Both the position numbers and the translations under genes were made by a program. The notes below the pieces were generated by a model that saw only the letters and a program-made list of their open reading frames with translations, made no database searches and had not been told where the DNA came from. 55,320 nucleotides of DNA, from NCBI GenBank assembly GCA_028718565.1, contig JAQULO010000007.1:1-55320 (forward strand), given 5' to 3'. Positions within the stretch are counted from its first letter, which is position 1. Every line of letters begins with the position of its first letter. The stretch comes from Syntrophales bacterium. Its GTDB lineage: Bacteria > Desulfobacterota > Syntrophia > Syntrophales > UBA2210. This document shows positions 7,762 through 14,873 of this stretch, in pieces.

Positions 7762-8829
7762 TTATACACTGAAGCGAATGGCGAGTATATCGCCATCCTT
7801 GACGATATAGTCCTTTCCCTCCAGACGAAAGCGTCCCTTGTCGTGAACACCCTTTTCGGAGCCGCAGGCTATCAGGTCGTCGTATGAGAAGCATTCCGCG
7901 CGGATGAACCCCCGGGCAAGGTCCGAGTGAATGACCCCCGCAGCCTCCACCGCGGGCTGCCCTTCACGGATATTCCAGGCCCGCACCTCATCCGTCCCCA
8001 CGGTAAAGAAACTGATGGAGCTGGAAATCTCGTACGCCGAGCGTGTCAGGCGATCCCTGGCCGATCCCTTTATCCCCATATCCTCCATGAAGAGTTGCTT
8101 TTCCTCATCAGACAGGCGGTACAGTTCCATCTCAAAGGTACCGGCGAATTCTACCACGGTATGTTTCTTTCCGATCTCTTCCAGTAGTCCTCTATTCTTG
8201 CCGAAGGTATCCTCGCTCGAATTCAGTATGATCAGGAGGGGCTTCCCGGTCAGGAACTGAAATCCGCTCACGATCTTCTTTTCGTCCCTGTCAAGCCCGA
8301 TATCAGTGATGCGACCGCCCTCGTTCAGGCAGTCCTGTATTTTCCGCAGGACATTCTCTTCCATCTGGGTTGTCGGCGTTTTCTGGCCCCGTTTGTTGCC
8401 CAAGGCGATCTTCTCCAGCCGGCGTTCACAGACTATCAGGTCGGAGATCAGAAGTTCCGTCTCCATCTGTTCGATATCTTGCAGGGGCGCGGGGGCCTCT
8501 CCCAGAACATTCGGAAAGTTTCCCACCACCAGCGCCAGCGTGTCCAGGCTCCTCATCATCCCAATTGAGGCATCCGGAAAGGATGCCTTCCCATCTGAAT
8601 CACGGGCAAGCCCCGCGAAATCTACAAACTGGACCGTCGCATAGATGGTCTTCGGGGGTTTGTAGATCTCGGACAGGCGGGTTATCCGCTCGTCGATGAC
8701 ATCGACAACGGCGATATTCGGCTTTGACATCGCGTCCGTATATGTCGTAACCTCCGCCGTGCGTCCCGTCAGCGCGTTGAAAATCGTCGTCTTGCCTGAA
8801 TTGGGCAGACCTATCAGACCTATCTCCAT
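7762..8829 (-). CDS. ychF: YchF/OLA1-type ribosome-associated P-loop ATPase (DUF933)
   Basis: A 355-residue TRAFAC-class nucleotidase. The G1 loop is GLPNSGKTT rather than the usual GLPNVGKST. The QFVDFAGLARDS switch segment and the NSSE motif (the NxxE that gives YchF its ATP preference) follow. The C-terminal TGS-like DUF933 domain ends with EGKDYIVKDGDILAIRF. YchF proteins bind the ribosome and affect stress responses. The protein is slightly shorter than typical YchF (about 363) and may be a divergent paralogue. The ATG at 8829 follows AGGAGGA. It is the second gene after the DUF554 gene, 11 nt away on the same strand. Confidence 0.88.
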   Translation of the reverse strand: MEIGLIGLPNSGKTTIFNALTGRTAEVTTYTDAMSKPNIAVVDVIDERITRLSEIYKPPKTIYATVQFVDFAGLARDSDGKASFPDASIGMMRSLDTLALVVGNFPNVLGEAPAPLQDIEQMETELLISDLIVCERRLEKIALGNKRGQKTPTTQMEENVLRKIQDCLNEGGRITDIGLDRDEKKIVSGFQFLTGKPLLIILNSSEDTFGKNRGLLEEIGKKHTVVEFAGTFEMELYRLSDEEKQLFMEDMGIKGSARDRLTRSAYEISSSISFFTVGTDEVRAWNIREGQPAVEAAGVIHSDLARGFIRAECFSYDDLIACGSEKGVHDKGRFRLEGKDYIVKDGDILAIRFSV

Positions 8830-8840
8830 TCCTCCTCCCC

Positions 8841-9515
8841 TTACATGAATACGGCCCACACGATCGCATACAGGATCGCGGGCAGAAAATTTCCTATCGG
8901 TATCATTGTTACCTTCAGAAGGTTCATACCGATCCCGACAATAAGCAACCCTCCGGTGGCGGTGACGGCGCTCAGAACGGCCGGGTCCTGCACAAAGAGC
9001 AGGTGCGACGCGAGGAGTGTAACACTCCCTTGGACGACAAACACCGAAAGCGCGGAGAATGCAACCCCAATCCCGAAGCTCGACGCGAGGGGTATCGCTA
9101 TCACACCGTCAAGGAGAGACTTTACGTAGAGCGTGGTCGGATTGCCGACGGTGCCGTCCTGTATGGAACCCACGATCATCATCGCACCCGTGAGGTAGAG
9201 GACGGAGGCGGACATGAATCCTTCCGCAAAAGTCGAAGAGTTCGAGCTGGTACGTTCTCTGAGCCACTCTCCAAGGCGCCCAATCCAAGATTCAATCCTG
9301 ATCAGTTCGCCGGTTACAGCACCGACCAACATACAGCCGATGGTCACGATAAGATCGGTGACGGCAAGGGCCATCTGAATACCGACAAGAATCACGGAAA
9401 GCCCAAGCGCCTGGACCATGATTGTTTTGATTCTTTCGGGGAGGCGTTTCCCTGCGGATATTCCTATCAGCCCACCCGTAGCAATAGCCACCGTATTGAC
9501 CAGTGTTCCCGTCAA
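8841..9515 (-). CDS. DUF554 family integral membrane protein, probable TTG start
   Basis: A 224-residue inner-membrane protein of the DUF554 (YdfK-like) family, function unknown. It begins TGTLVNTVAIATGGLIG, a typical first glycine-rich membrane helix, and has about six to seven hydrophobic segments ending in LPAILYAIVWAVFM. The upstream ORF extension to 9587 is polar and unlike the family. A TTG at 9515-9513, 8 nt after GAGAGG, puts the protein at normal length. It is followed by ychF in the same direction. Confidence 0.8.
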   Translation of the reverse strand: MTGTLVNTVAIATGGLIGISAGKRLPERIKTIMVQALGLSVILVGIQMALAVTDLIVTIGCMLVGAVTGELIRIESWIGRLGEWLRERTSSNSSTFAEGFMSASVLYLTGAMMIVGSIQDGTVGNPTTLYVKSLLDGVIAIPLASSFGIGVAFSALSVFVVQGSVTLLASHLLFVQDPAVLSAVTATGGLLIVGIGMNLLKVTMIPIGNFLPAILYAIVWAVFM

Positions 9516-9625
9516 AGATATGACCTCTCGCCGACGTTCGATGATATTCGGTGCTTTCAACGCAATAAGAAGCGCCAATCGAACCAATCCCGAGAGCCGC
9601 GCGTGTCAGGATCAGTCAGACGCTC

Positions 9626-9654
9626 TTTCTATTGCAGGATATGGTTCTTGTCAA
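9626..9654 (-). promoter_or_regulatory. Candidate sigma-70 promoter for the DUF554-ychF operon
   Basis: On the minus strand TTGACA (9654-9649) is separated by 17 nt from TAGAAA (9631-9626). The -35 is perfect and the -10 is moderate. It lies about 110 nt upstream of the TTG start of the DUF554 gene. Confidence 0.45.
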
Positions 9655-9732
9655 TGCTTATTAAGATTATCGGTAGGATATTAGGGACAAGCCCCTTGAG
9701 GGTGGTTTGCAAAGGTTAAACGGTAACGGTAA

Positions 9733-10059
9733 CTACGCCGTCGCGTAGTACCGGCCCCTTTCCAGTCCGGTCACATTCAGAACATCTTCAACGCTGAGCC
9801 ACAGGTCCACTGAATAGGTCAGATCGGCCATGTCCTTGTAAATCATCATTCTATCATTGATAAAATCACGGGCCTCGTCAAGCCGGGATTCATCAAATTC
9901 AAACATCTGGATAGTCTGTATTCCCCTTTTGAATTTGATGTTCTTTATGTATGGTCCCATCATATTGATGTAAGAGGGCACGGGAGGAAATGCCTCTATG
10001 TGTCTTTCCGTCCCGTACATTTTTGATTTGTTAAACGATATTGTTGTCACAATAACCAT
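9733..10059 (-). CDS. Small unrecognised protein, possibly dimeric alpha/beta-barrel fold
   Basis: A 108-residue soluble protein with no signal peptide. It starts with a beta-strand-like MVIVTTISF followed by a helix, then alternating strands and helices (GIQTIQMFEF, LDEARDFINDRMMIY). The arrangement recalls ferredoxin-like dimeric barrels but I cannot name the family. The ATG at 10059 is preceded by GAGGA at about 10 nt, supporting a real gene. It stands alone, divergent from the selenoprotein unit. Confidence 0.6.
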   Translation of the reverse strand: MVIVTTISFNKSKMYGTERHIEAFPPVPSYINMMGPYIKNIKFKRGIQTIQMFEFDESRLDEARDFINDRMMIYKDMADLTYSVDLWLSVEDVLNVTGLERGRYYATA

Positions 10060-10286
10060 TTTCTATGTCCTCTTTTACGGTGAAGACCACGTCAGCGCGA
10101 CTAAACCCGCACATAGCAGCCGTTATTTGTGCCTAAGATGACAGGCTTTTCCACCGCGGTCAATACACCTTTCTGAGTATTTTGAGAGGGGGTTCTGCAA
10201 AATTTCTCATCAGGGTGGTACACACATCTTCAGAACTGCCCTTACCTCAGCACAAAAGGGGGCCGGCCTCGTTTTCCTGAAATTTC

Positions 10287-10314
10287 TTGACAATTGTCGT
10301 AGCATGCGTAGTAT
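10287..10314 (+). promoter_or_regulatory. Sigma-70-type promoter of the frnE-CDF unit
   Basis: TTGACA (10287-10292), a 16-nt spacer and TAGTAT (10309-10314). The predicted transcript would begin close to the left arm of the leader hairpin. Confidence 0.6.
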
Positions 10315-10315
10315 C

Positions 10316-10385
10316 GGGGCGTCATGGTTACGTACGGATGAGGACCCGGTTTCCCCATCGCATGGGGACCATAACGCCCCACCGG
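10316..10385 (+). promoter_or_regulatory. Structured 5' leader RNA with possible pseudoknot
   Basis: A long stem pairs 10316-10328 (GGGGCGTCATGGT) with 10368-10380 (ACCATAACGCCCC), 12 of 13 positions paired. Inside it lies a second hairpin CCCCAT-CGC-ATGGGG (10353-10367). The enclosed CCGGT (10346-10350) is complementary to ACCGG just downstream (10381-10385), allowing a pseudoknot. It occupies the 5' UTR between promoter and start codon. I do not recognise a known riboswitch class. Confidence 0.45.
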
Positions 10386-10418
10386 CTCTCACAAGAAGGC
10401 GGCGTTTAAGGAGAGAAT

Positions 10419-11042
10419 ATGTCCGAATTTGCAACCCTTGAGTTGTTCTCAGATTACGTCTGACCCTGGTGCTACTTCATTACCGGGCGTATTGAGCAAC
10501 TCACAAGGGAATATCTGATCGACGTTCGATGGCGGGCGTTTCCCCTCCACCCGGACACACCGGAGGAGGGGCTTTCGGTCGAACAGCTTTTTGCCGGTCA
10601 TACCGTAAACTTGGAGAAGATAAGGGCTCGCCTGAGGGAGACTGCGGCTGATCTGGGACTCTCCTTCGAGGAGCGGGACAAGACCTATAACAGCCGCCTG
10701 GCCCAGGAATTAGGTTATTGGGCCGCTTCGAAGGATAAAGGGGAGGCTTTTCACAGGGAGGTATTCAGGGCCTACTTCGCAGAGGGAAAGAATATCGCAC
10801 AGGTTTCGGTGTTGGTGGACCTGGCCGACGCCATCGGGCTTCCCCGCGAAGAGGCACAGACAGTTCTCACAACAAGGGCGTTCAGGGCATCGGTGGATGC
10901 GGATTGGGCTCTCTCGCGCACAAAGGGAATCACAGCCGTTCCGACTTTTGTAATGAATCATGACACACTGGTTGGCGCCCAGTCCTACGGGGAATTAAAA
11001 AGGCTCGTAGAGGCAAACGGGGTCAAAGAGAGGACGATATAG
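10419..11042 (+). CDS. FrnE/DsbA-like thiol oxidoreductase, probable selenoprotein (UGA = Sec15)
   Basis: From an ATG at 10419 (AAGGAGAG just upstream) the frame runs 207 codons to 11042 with a single in-frame TGA at 10461-10463. The TGA lies exactly where FrnE/DsbA-like proteins have the first cysteine of the active-site CPWC: FSDYV-(TGA)-PWCYF. The sequence continues in family style through RWRAFPLHP, the helical insert with TYNSRLAQELG, and the cis-proline strand GITAVPTFV. The family contains disulfide-handling thioredoxin-fold enzymes of the cytoplasm. A SECIS-like hairpin follows the TGA. A conventional call would start at 10611 (TTG) and lose the catalytic domain. The CDF gene begins one base after the stop, so they are co-expressed. 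A sequencing error or nonsense mutation is the alternative, but nothing else is broken. Confidence 0.88.
10476..10496 (+). promoter_or_regulatory. Candidate bacterial SECIS element
   Basis: Downstream of the TGA, 10476-10483 (TTCATTAC) pairs with 10489-10496 (GTATTGAG), with one U-U mismatch and one U-G wobble. The five-base apical loop is CGGGC (10484-10488). The loop begins 20 nt after the TGA and has a G at its second position, as expected for bacterial SECIS hairpins. An alternative fold CCC-U-GGU/ACC-GGG (10464-10487) is possible. Confidence 0.6.
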
Positions 11043-11043
11043 G

Positions 11044-11931
11044 ATGAAACAGGAAATAACCGCCGATCATATTGGCCAGATCAAGAGAGTCACCTGGACC
11101 GGGCTCTTTGTTAATGTCGCCTTGGCGGCTTTAAAATTTATCGTCGGTTTTGTTGGCGCCAGCCAGGCGGTTATCGCCGATGCTGTCCACACCCTGTCCG
11201 ATATCGCCACCGACTTCTCGGTGATCGTGGGCGTACGATACTGGTCTGCTCCGCCTGATGAAGATCATCCTTACGGACATCGGAAGATTGAGACCATTAT
11301 CACCGTATTAATCGGTGCGGCCCTCGTTATCGTCGCACTCGGGCTAGGCTATAAGGCCCTATCGACCATCCGGCACCCCCACATCCGTCAAACCGCCTGG
11401 ATAGCCATTACCGGGCCGATCCTTTCCATTATATTGAAGGAAATCCTGTATCGTTGGACGGTTATTGTCGGTACACGGGTAAAATCAACGGCGGTTATCG
11501 CAAATGCGTGGCACCACCGGTCGGATGCCTTTAGTTCGGTACCGGCCGTCATGGCCGTCGCGGCATCTGCAATGAATCCCGATTGGGCCTTTGTAGACCA
11601 CGTTGGCGCTTTAATAATCTCCGTCTTCATCTTAAAGGTCTCCTGGGACATCATGAGTCCATCACTGGCAGAGCTTGCCGACCGCGGGGCTTCATTAAAA
11701 GATTGCGCCAAGATAGAGAGGATAGCGATGGATGTGAATGGGGTCAGAGGCGTCCATGCCATACGCACCCGTAAATGTGGCGAAAGTCTCTTTGTCGATC
11801 TTCATGTCGTCGTCGATCCGGAGATCTCTGTCCGTCTAGGGCATAACATCTCAGAAGAAGTCAAGGGAGCCCTCCTGAAGGGCGGTCCACGAATATTAGA
11901 TGTCGTTGCGCACCTGGAACCGGATGAATAA
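11044..11931 (+). CDS. CDF-family cation efflux protein
   Basis: A 295-residue cation diffusion facilitator that exchanges divalent metal (Zn, Fe, Mn or Co) for protons at the inner membrane. Metal-site motifs are visible in TM2 (ADAVHTLSDIATD, about residues 47-59) and TM5 (HHRSDAFSS, about 157-165). The HPYGHRKIET loop and a C-terminal cytoplasmic domain (GVRGVHAIRTRKCGESLFVDLHV) complete the family pattern. The ATG lies one base after the frnE stop, which links metal export to the redox protein. Specificity cannot be assigned. Confidence 0.92.
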   Translation: MKQEITADHIGQIKRVTWTGLFVNVALAALKFIVGFVGASQAVIADAVHTLSDIATDFSVIVGVRYWSAPPDEDHPYGHRKIETIITVLIGAALVIVALGLGYKALSTIRHPHIRQTAWIAITGPILSIILKEILYRWTVIVGTRVKSTAVIANAWHHRSDAFSSVPAVMAVAASAMNPDWAFVDHVGALIISVFILKVSWDIMSPSLAELADRGASLKDCAKIERIAMDVNGVRGVHAIRTRKCGESLFVDLHVVVDPEISVRLGHNISEEVKGALLKGGPRILDVVAHLEPDE

Positions 11932-11959
11932 AGAAAAATCGTTTGGAACAACTTAGCCC

Positions 11960-11989
11960 TTGACATTAGGGGGAAAACCCTATAGGGTT
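11960..11989 (+). promoter_or_regulatory. Cold-shock gene promoter overlapped by a perfect palindrome
   Basis: TTGACA at 11960-11965 is followed by either TATAGG (11981, 15-nt spacer) or TAGGGT (11983, 17-nt spacer). The 14-base perfect palindrome AACCCTATAGGGTT (11976-11989) covers the -10 and would suit a repressor operator. The predicted 5' UTR is about 130 nt, a length common for csp genes. Confidence 0.5.
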
Positions 11990-12105
11990 ACACGGCAAGT
12001 TGGAGAAAAGCATTTTGAAGTGCAAAGATCGGTCGACCATGTCCATTAGAATTTGGAGGCCTTTTTTATTCAGTCATAATGGTAATCCGACTTTGAAAAA
12101 CTTAA

Positions 12106-12324
<219 letters not shown>

Positions 12325-12347
12325 ACAGTAGTGGTATTGAAAAGAAT

Positions 12348-12387
12348 GCACTCTGCGGTTTTTGTAAGCTGCAGAGTGCTTTTTTTT
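12348..12387 (+). terminator. Intrinsic terminator of the cold-shock gene
   Basis: A perfect 9-bp stem GCACTCTGC/GCAGAGTGC (12348-12356 and 12371-12379) with a 14-nt loop is followed directly by eight T (12380-12387). Confidence 0.92.
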
Positions 12388-12436
12388 GGCGCAGTGTCTT
12401 TTGCGTCCAACACGAAGCATCAATAAGGACAGGGTC

Positions 12437-12580
12437 TTGGGCAAACCAAACTATTCATTTCAAAAACGCCAGAAAGAATTGGCAAAGAAACAGAAAAAAG
12501 AGGAAAAGAAGCAGCGCAAGTCAGAGAAACAGAACGATCCTGTCGGGGCGGAGGAAAGCCTTTCTCTTCAAGAAGATTAG
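12437..12580 (+). CDS. Small lysine-rich protein downstream of the cold-shock gene
   Basis: A 47-residue very basic peptide starting at a TTG (12437) 7 nt after AAGGA. It reads GKPNYSFQKRQKELAKKQ then a KKEEKKQRK helix and an acidic tail (GAEESLSLQED). Short Lys/Glu-rich proteins of this look occur in many proteobacteria without assigned function; nucleic-acid binding is a guess. The frame is open further upstream to 12386, inside the csp terminator. I take the TTG because the conserved-looking part begins there. Its stop overlaps the left arm of a 24-bp inverted repeat. Confidence 0.6.
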   Translation: MGKPNYSFQKRQKELAKKQKKEEKKQRKSEKQNDPVGAEESLSLQED

Positions 12581-12633
12581 TGCCTTAGAAATTATTCCCT
12601 TGTTTTTTGCAAGGAAACAATTACTAAGGCACT
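12579..12633. repeat. 24-bp imperfect inverted repeat (long hairpin)
   Basis: Arms 12579-12602 and 12610-12633 match at 21 of 24 positions (AGTGCCTTAG.. against ..CTAAGGCACT) around a 7-base TTTTTTG loop. There is no T-tract after it, so it is not a typical terminator. It could be a REP/MITE-like element or part of the ABC-F leader. Confidence 0.75.
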
Positions 12634-12642
12634 TATCCCCTT

Positions 12643-12678
12643 ATGGGGGACAACAGCTTTAAGCCCTGCTTTTCCTAA
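12643..12678 (+). CDS. Possible 11-codon leader peptide of the ABC-F gene
   Basis: ATG at 12643 opens MGDNSFKPCFS and stops at TAA 12676-12678, just before the antiterminator/terminator pair. The ATG lies partly in the loop of a small hairpin TCCCC-TTAT-GGGGA. There is no strong ribosome site, so this is tentative. Confidence 0.25.
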   Translation: MGDNSFKPCFS

Positions 12679-12686
12679 CCGAAAAT

Positions 12687-12728
12687 ACTCTACCCTACGC
12701 CACAGGGAGTTTCCTTGTGGCTTTTGTT
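12687..12728 (+). terminator. Attenuator: intrinsic terminator with competing antiterminator before the ABC-F gene
   Basis: Ten base pairs GCCACAGGGA/TCCTTGTGGC (12699-12721, loop GTT, one G-U) followed by TTTTGTT form an intrinsic terminator that ends 14 nt before the ABC-F ATG. A competing stem pairs ACT (12687-12689) and CCCT (12693-12696) with AGGGAGT (12704-12710), which would disrupt it. Confidence 0.6.
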
Positions 12729-12742
12729 ATAAGGACACGACC

Positions 12743-14380
12743 ATGATAACCGCATCGAATATTGCCCTCTCCTACGGCAAGAGAGTCATCTTCAAGGACG
12801 TCAATATTAAGTTCACCCCTGGCAACTGCTACGGACTGATCGGCGCGAACGGCGCCGGAAAATCCACCTTTCTGAAGATACTGGCAGGTCAGCTTGAGCC
12901 TGATCGGGGCGAGATTACCAAGGGGCGGGGAGAACGCATCGCGGTGCTCAGCCAAGACCAGTTTGCCTTTGACACGCATACCGTTTTCAATACCGTGATC
13001 ATGGGGCATAAGAAGCTCTACAGGGTGATGGCCGAGCGTGATGCCCTCTATTCCAAAGCTGATTTTACCGAGGAAGACGGCATCCGTTCCGGAGAGCTGG
13101 AAGCCCAGTTTGGTGAAATGAACGGCTATGAGGCAGAGGCAGAGGCCGCGGTGCTGTTAAACGGCCTCGGCATCCCGGAAGAAATGCGTCAGAAAAAGAT
13201 GAAAGAGCTTGACGGCAGCGATAAGGTGCGGGTGCTGCTGGCCCAGGCCCTGTTCGGCAACCCCGATATCCTGCTTCTGGACGAGCCTTCCAACCAGCTG
13301 GACCTGAAAACGATCACCTGGCTGGAGGAATTTCTCTCCCGCTTCCAGAACACGGTAATCATCGTCTCTCATGACCGCCATTTCCTCAACCAGGTCTGCA
13401 CTCATGTCGCGGATATCGATTATGGCAAAATCCAGGTCTATACCGGCAACTATGACTTCTGGTATCAGGCCAGCCAGCTCCATTTCCACCAGAAAGAGAC
13501 CGAGGGCAAGAAGACCCAAGCCAAGGCGGAGGAACTCAAGGAATTCATCCGGCGCTTCAGCTCAAACGCTTCCAAGGCCAAGCAGGCCACCTCACGAAAG
13601 AAGCTGCTTGAGAAGCTCACCATTGAGAATATGCCGATTTCCTCCCGAAAATATCCCTACATCGTCTTCAAGCCGGAACGGCCCTGTGGAGACATCGTTC
13701 TGGAGATCAAGGGTCTTTCCAAAGAGATCGACGGGGTTCCCATGTTTAAGGATCTCACCCTCACTGTCAACAAGGGCGACAAGATCGCTTTTGTCGGAGC
13801 CAACAGCCTCATAAAAACTACTCTCTTCCAGATTCTGGCCGGGGAACTTGAGCCGGACAAAGGAAGCTTCCGCTGGGGGGTGACCATTCGCAACGCCTAT
13901 TTTCCGAAGGAGAATAGTGCGTATTTCAATAATGAGGAGCTTGATCTTGTCGGCTGGCTGCGCCAGTACGCACCTCCTGATGAGAATGAGAGTTTTGTCC
14001 GTGGGTTCCTGGGCAAAATGCTTTTTTCAGGAGAGGAAGCGACGAAAAAAACCTATGTCCTCTCCGGTGGCGAACGGGTGCGCTGCATGCTCTCCAAGAT
14101 GATGCTCTCCGACGCCAATGTTCTCATTCTTGATGAGCCCACCAATCATCTTGACCTTGAGTCAATCACCGCTTTGAATAACGCTCTGACGGCCTTTCCG
14201 GAGGTGGTGCTCTTTACTTCCTACGACCATCAGCTTGTATCCACAGTGGCAAACAGAATTGTCGAAATCACTCCGGACGGCATCATCGACGTAATGACGG
14301 ACTTTGACGAGTACCTGGCAATGAAGGAAGAAACCCTGTCCGGTGAAAACGATTATATAGCCAGACAGGCAGCTATGTGA
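12743..14380 (+). CDS. ABC-F family ATPase, YbiT-like
   Basis: A 545-residue twin-ATPase protein without membrane segments, of the ABC-F group that binds the ribosomal E site to rescue stalled ribosomes or protect from antibiotics. Domain 1 has Walker A GANGAGKST (about residues 34-42), Walker B LLLDEPSNQLD and an intact SHDRHFLN switch; its signature is altered to LDGSDKVRV. The linker helices lie at about 240-300. Domain 2 has a degenerate Walker A (GANSLIKTT), an intact LSGGERVRC signature and LILDEPTNHLD, but SYDHQLV in place of SHDR. The AAGGA before the ATG at 12743 is good. A terminator and antiterminator lie just upstream, suggesting inducible expression. Confidence 0.9.
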   Translation: MITASNIALSYGKRVIFKDVNIKFTPGNCYGLIGANGAGKSTFLKILAGQLEPDRGEITKGRGERIAVLSQDQFAFDTHTVFNTVIMGHKKLYRVMAERDALYSKADFTEEDGIRSGELEAQFGEMNGYEAEAEAAVLLNGLGIPEEMRQKKMKELDGSDKVRVLLAQALFGNPDILLLDEPSNQLDLKTITWLEEFLSRFQNTVIIVSHDRHFLNQVCTHVADIDYGKIQVYTGNYDFWYQASQLHFHQKETEGKKTQAKAEELKEFIRRFSSNASKAKQATSRKKLLEKLTIENMPISSRKYPYIVFKPERPCGDIVLEIKGLSKEIDGVPMFKDLTLTVNKGDKIAFVGANSLIKTTLFQILAGELEPDKGSFRWGVTIRNAYFPKENSAYFNNEELDLVGWLRQYAPPDENESFVRGFLGKMLFSGEEATKKTYVLSGGERVRCMLSKMMLSDANVLILDEPTNHLDLESITALNNALTAFPEVVLFTSYDHQLVSTVANRIVEITPDGIIDVMTDFDEYLAMKEETLSGENDYIARQAAM

Positions 14381-14642
14381 GACAGAATTCTAAGTGCCGT
14401 AATTTACAATCAGATGAGTTTAAAAATTGATTTTGGAGATTTGATTTACTGCTTCCTGAAACAAAACTTGAATCGGCCTGTTCTTCGAGAGTTATGCCCT
14501 CCCCCGTTGTCTCTAAATTTTCAGTGCATCCATCATTTTGAGGGAAACTGCGATTTTTGGCTGTCCCTGTTCAGTGGTCTATTTGATTGCTGGCGCCGCA
14601 AGCCCATGACTATTTTTCATGAAAAGACGGCATAATTCTTAT

Positions 14643-14658
14643 TGTGACATCTATCACA
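14643..14658. promoter_or_regulatory. CRP/FNR-superfamily binding site
   Basis: TGTGA-CATCTA-TCACA is a perfect match to the CRP consensus TGTGA-N6-TCACA. It lies about 110 nt upstream of the likely transcription start that feeds the riboswitch. Confidence 0.65.
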
Positions 14659-14727
14659 TCCAACACGTGAGGCGCTTCATTGTGTTTTCCCGTGATATGG
14701 AGTATGGGTATCTCAAGGTTTGTGTCT

Positions 14728-14755
14728 ACTTGTGGTAGAATTTTAGATTTATAAT
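14728..14755 (+). promoter_or_regulatory. Candidate promoter of the riboswitch-HTH-exeA transcript
   Basis: A perfect -10 TATAAT at 14750-14755. The -35 is weak: TACTTG lies 17 nt upstream, consistent with an activator-dependent promoter. Transcription would start about 30 nt before the riboswitch. Confidence 0.45.
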
Positions 14756-14794
14756 ATCTCATCAGCATTTTCCCGGGCTTAGTTCTTTAAGAAA

Positions 14795-14873
14795 CTGATA
14801 AAGGCAAACTGCTCGTGAGGGTAGGACGCAAAGCCATGGGTCATCCATTTGATATGATTGCCAGGCTACCTAG
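14795..14873 (+). promoter_or_regulatory. Cyclic di-GMP-I (GEMM) riboswitch
   Basis: The conserved GEMM-I elements are in order: AAGGCAAA, a stem CTGCTC/GGGTAG closed by the GNRA tetraloop GTGA (14817-14820), GGACGCAAAGCC (14823-14834), a second variable stem-loop, and the 3' GCCAGGCTACC. This class binds c-di-GMP and controls genes for motility, adhesion, surface structures and secretion. The downstream operon encodes an HTH protein, an ExeA-like ATPase and a TPR protein. I cannot see a clear terminator or ribosome-site switch, so on/off polarity is open. Confidence 0.85.

Larger units (their letters stand above)
10060..10418. other. Divergent intergenic region upstream of the UGA-containing frnE gene
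   Basis: No protein gene is seen. The right half carries the frnE promoter (10287-10314) and a folded leader (10316-10385), listed separately. In the left half I see nothing beyond short inverted repeats. The ribosome site AAGGAGAG (10408-10415) sits 3 nt before the ATG at 10419. Confidence 0.6.

Noticed and set aside
10611-11042. Shorter FrnE call starting at TTG 10611
   Set aside because: It would cut away the catalytic thioredoxin half. The in-frame homology continues upstream through a single TGA to a good start at 10419.
14414-14635. 73-codon plus-strand frame after the ABC-F gene
   Set aside because: No ribosome site, no recognisable content, and it lies in a region dominated by regulatory elements.
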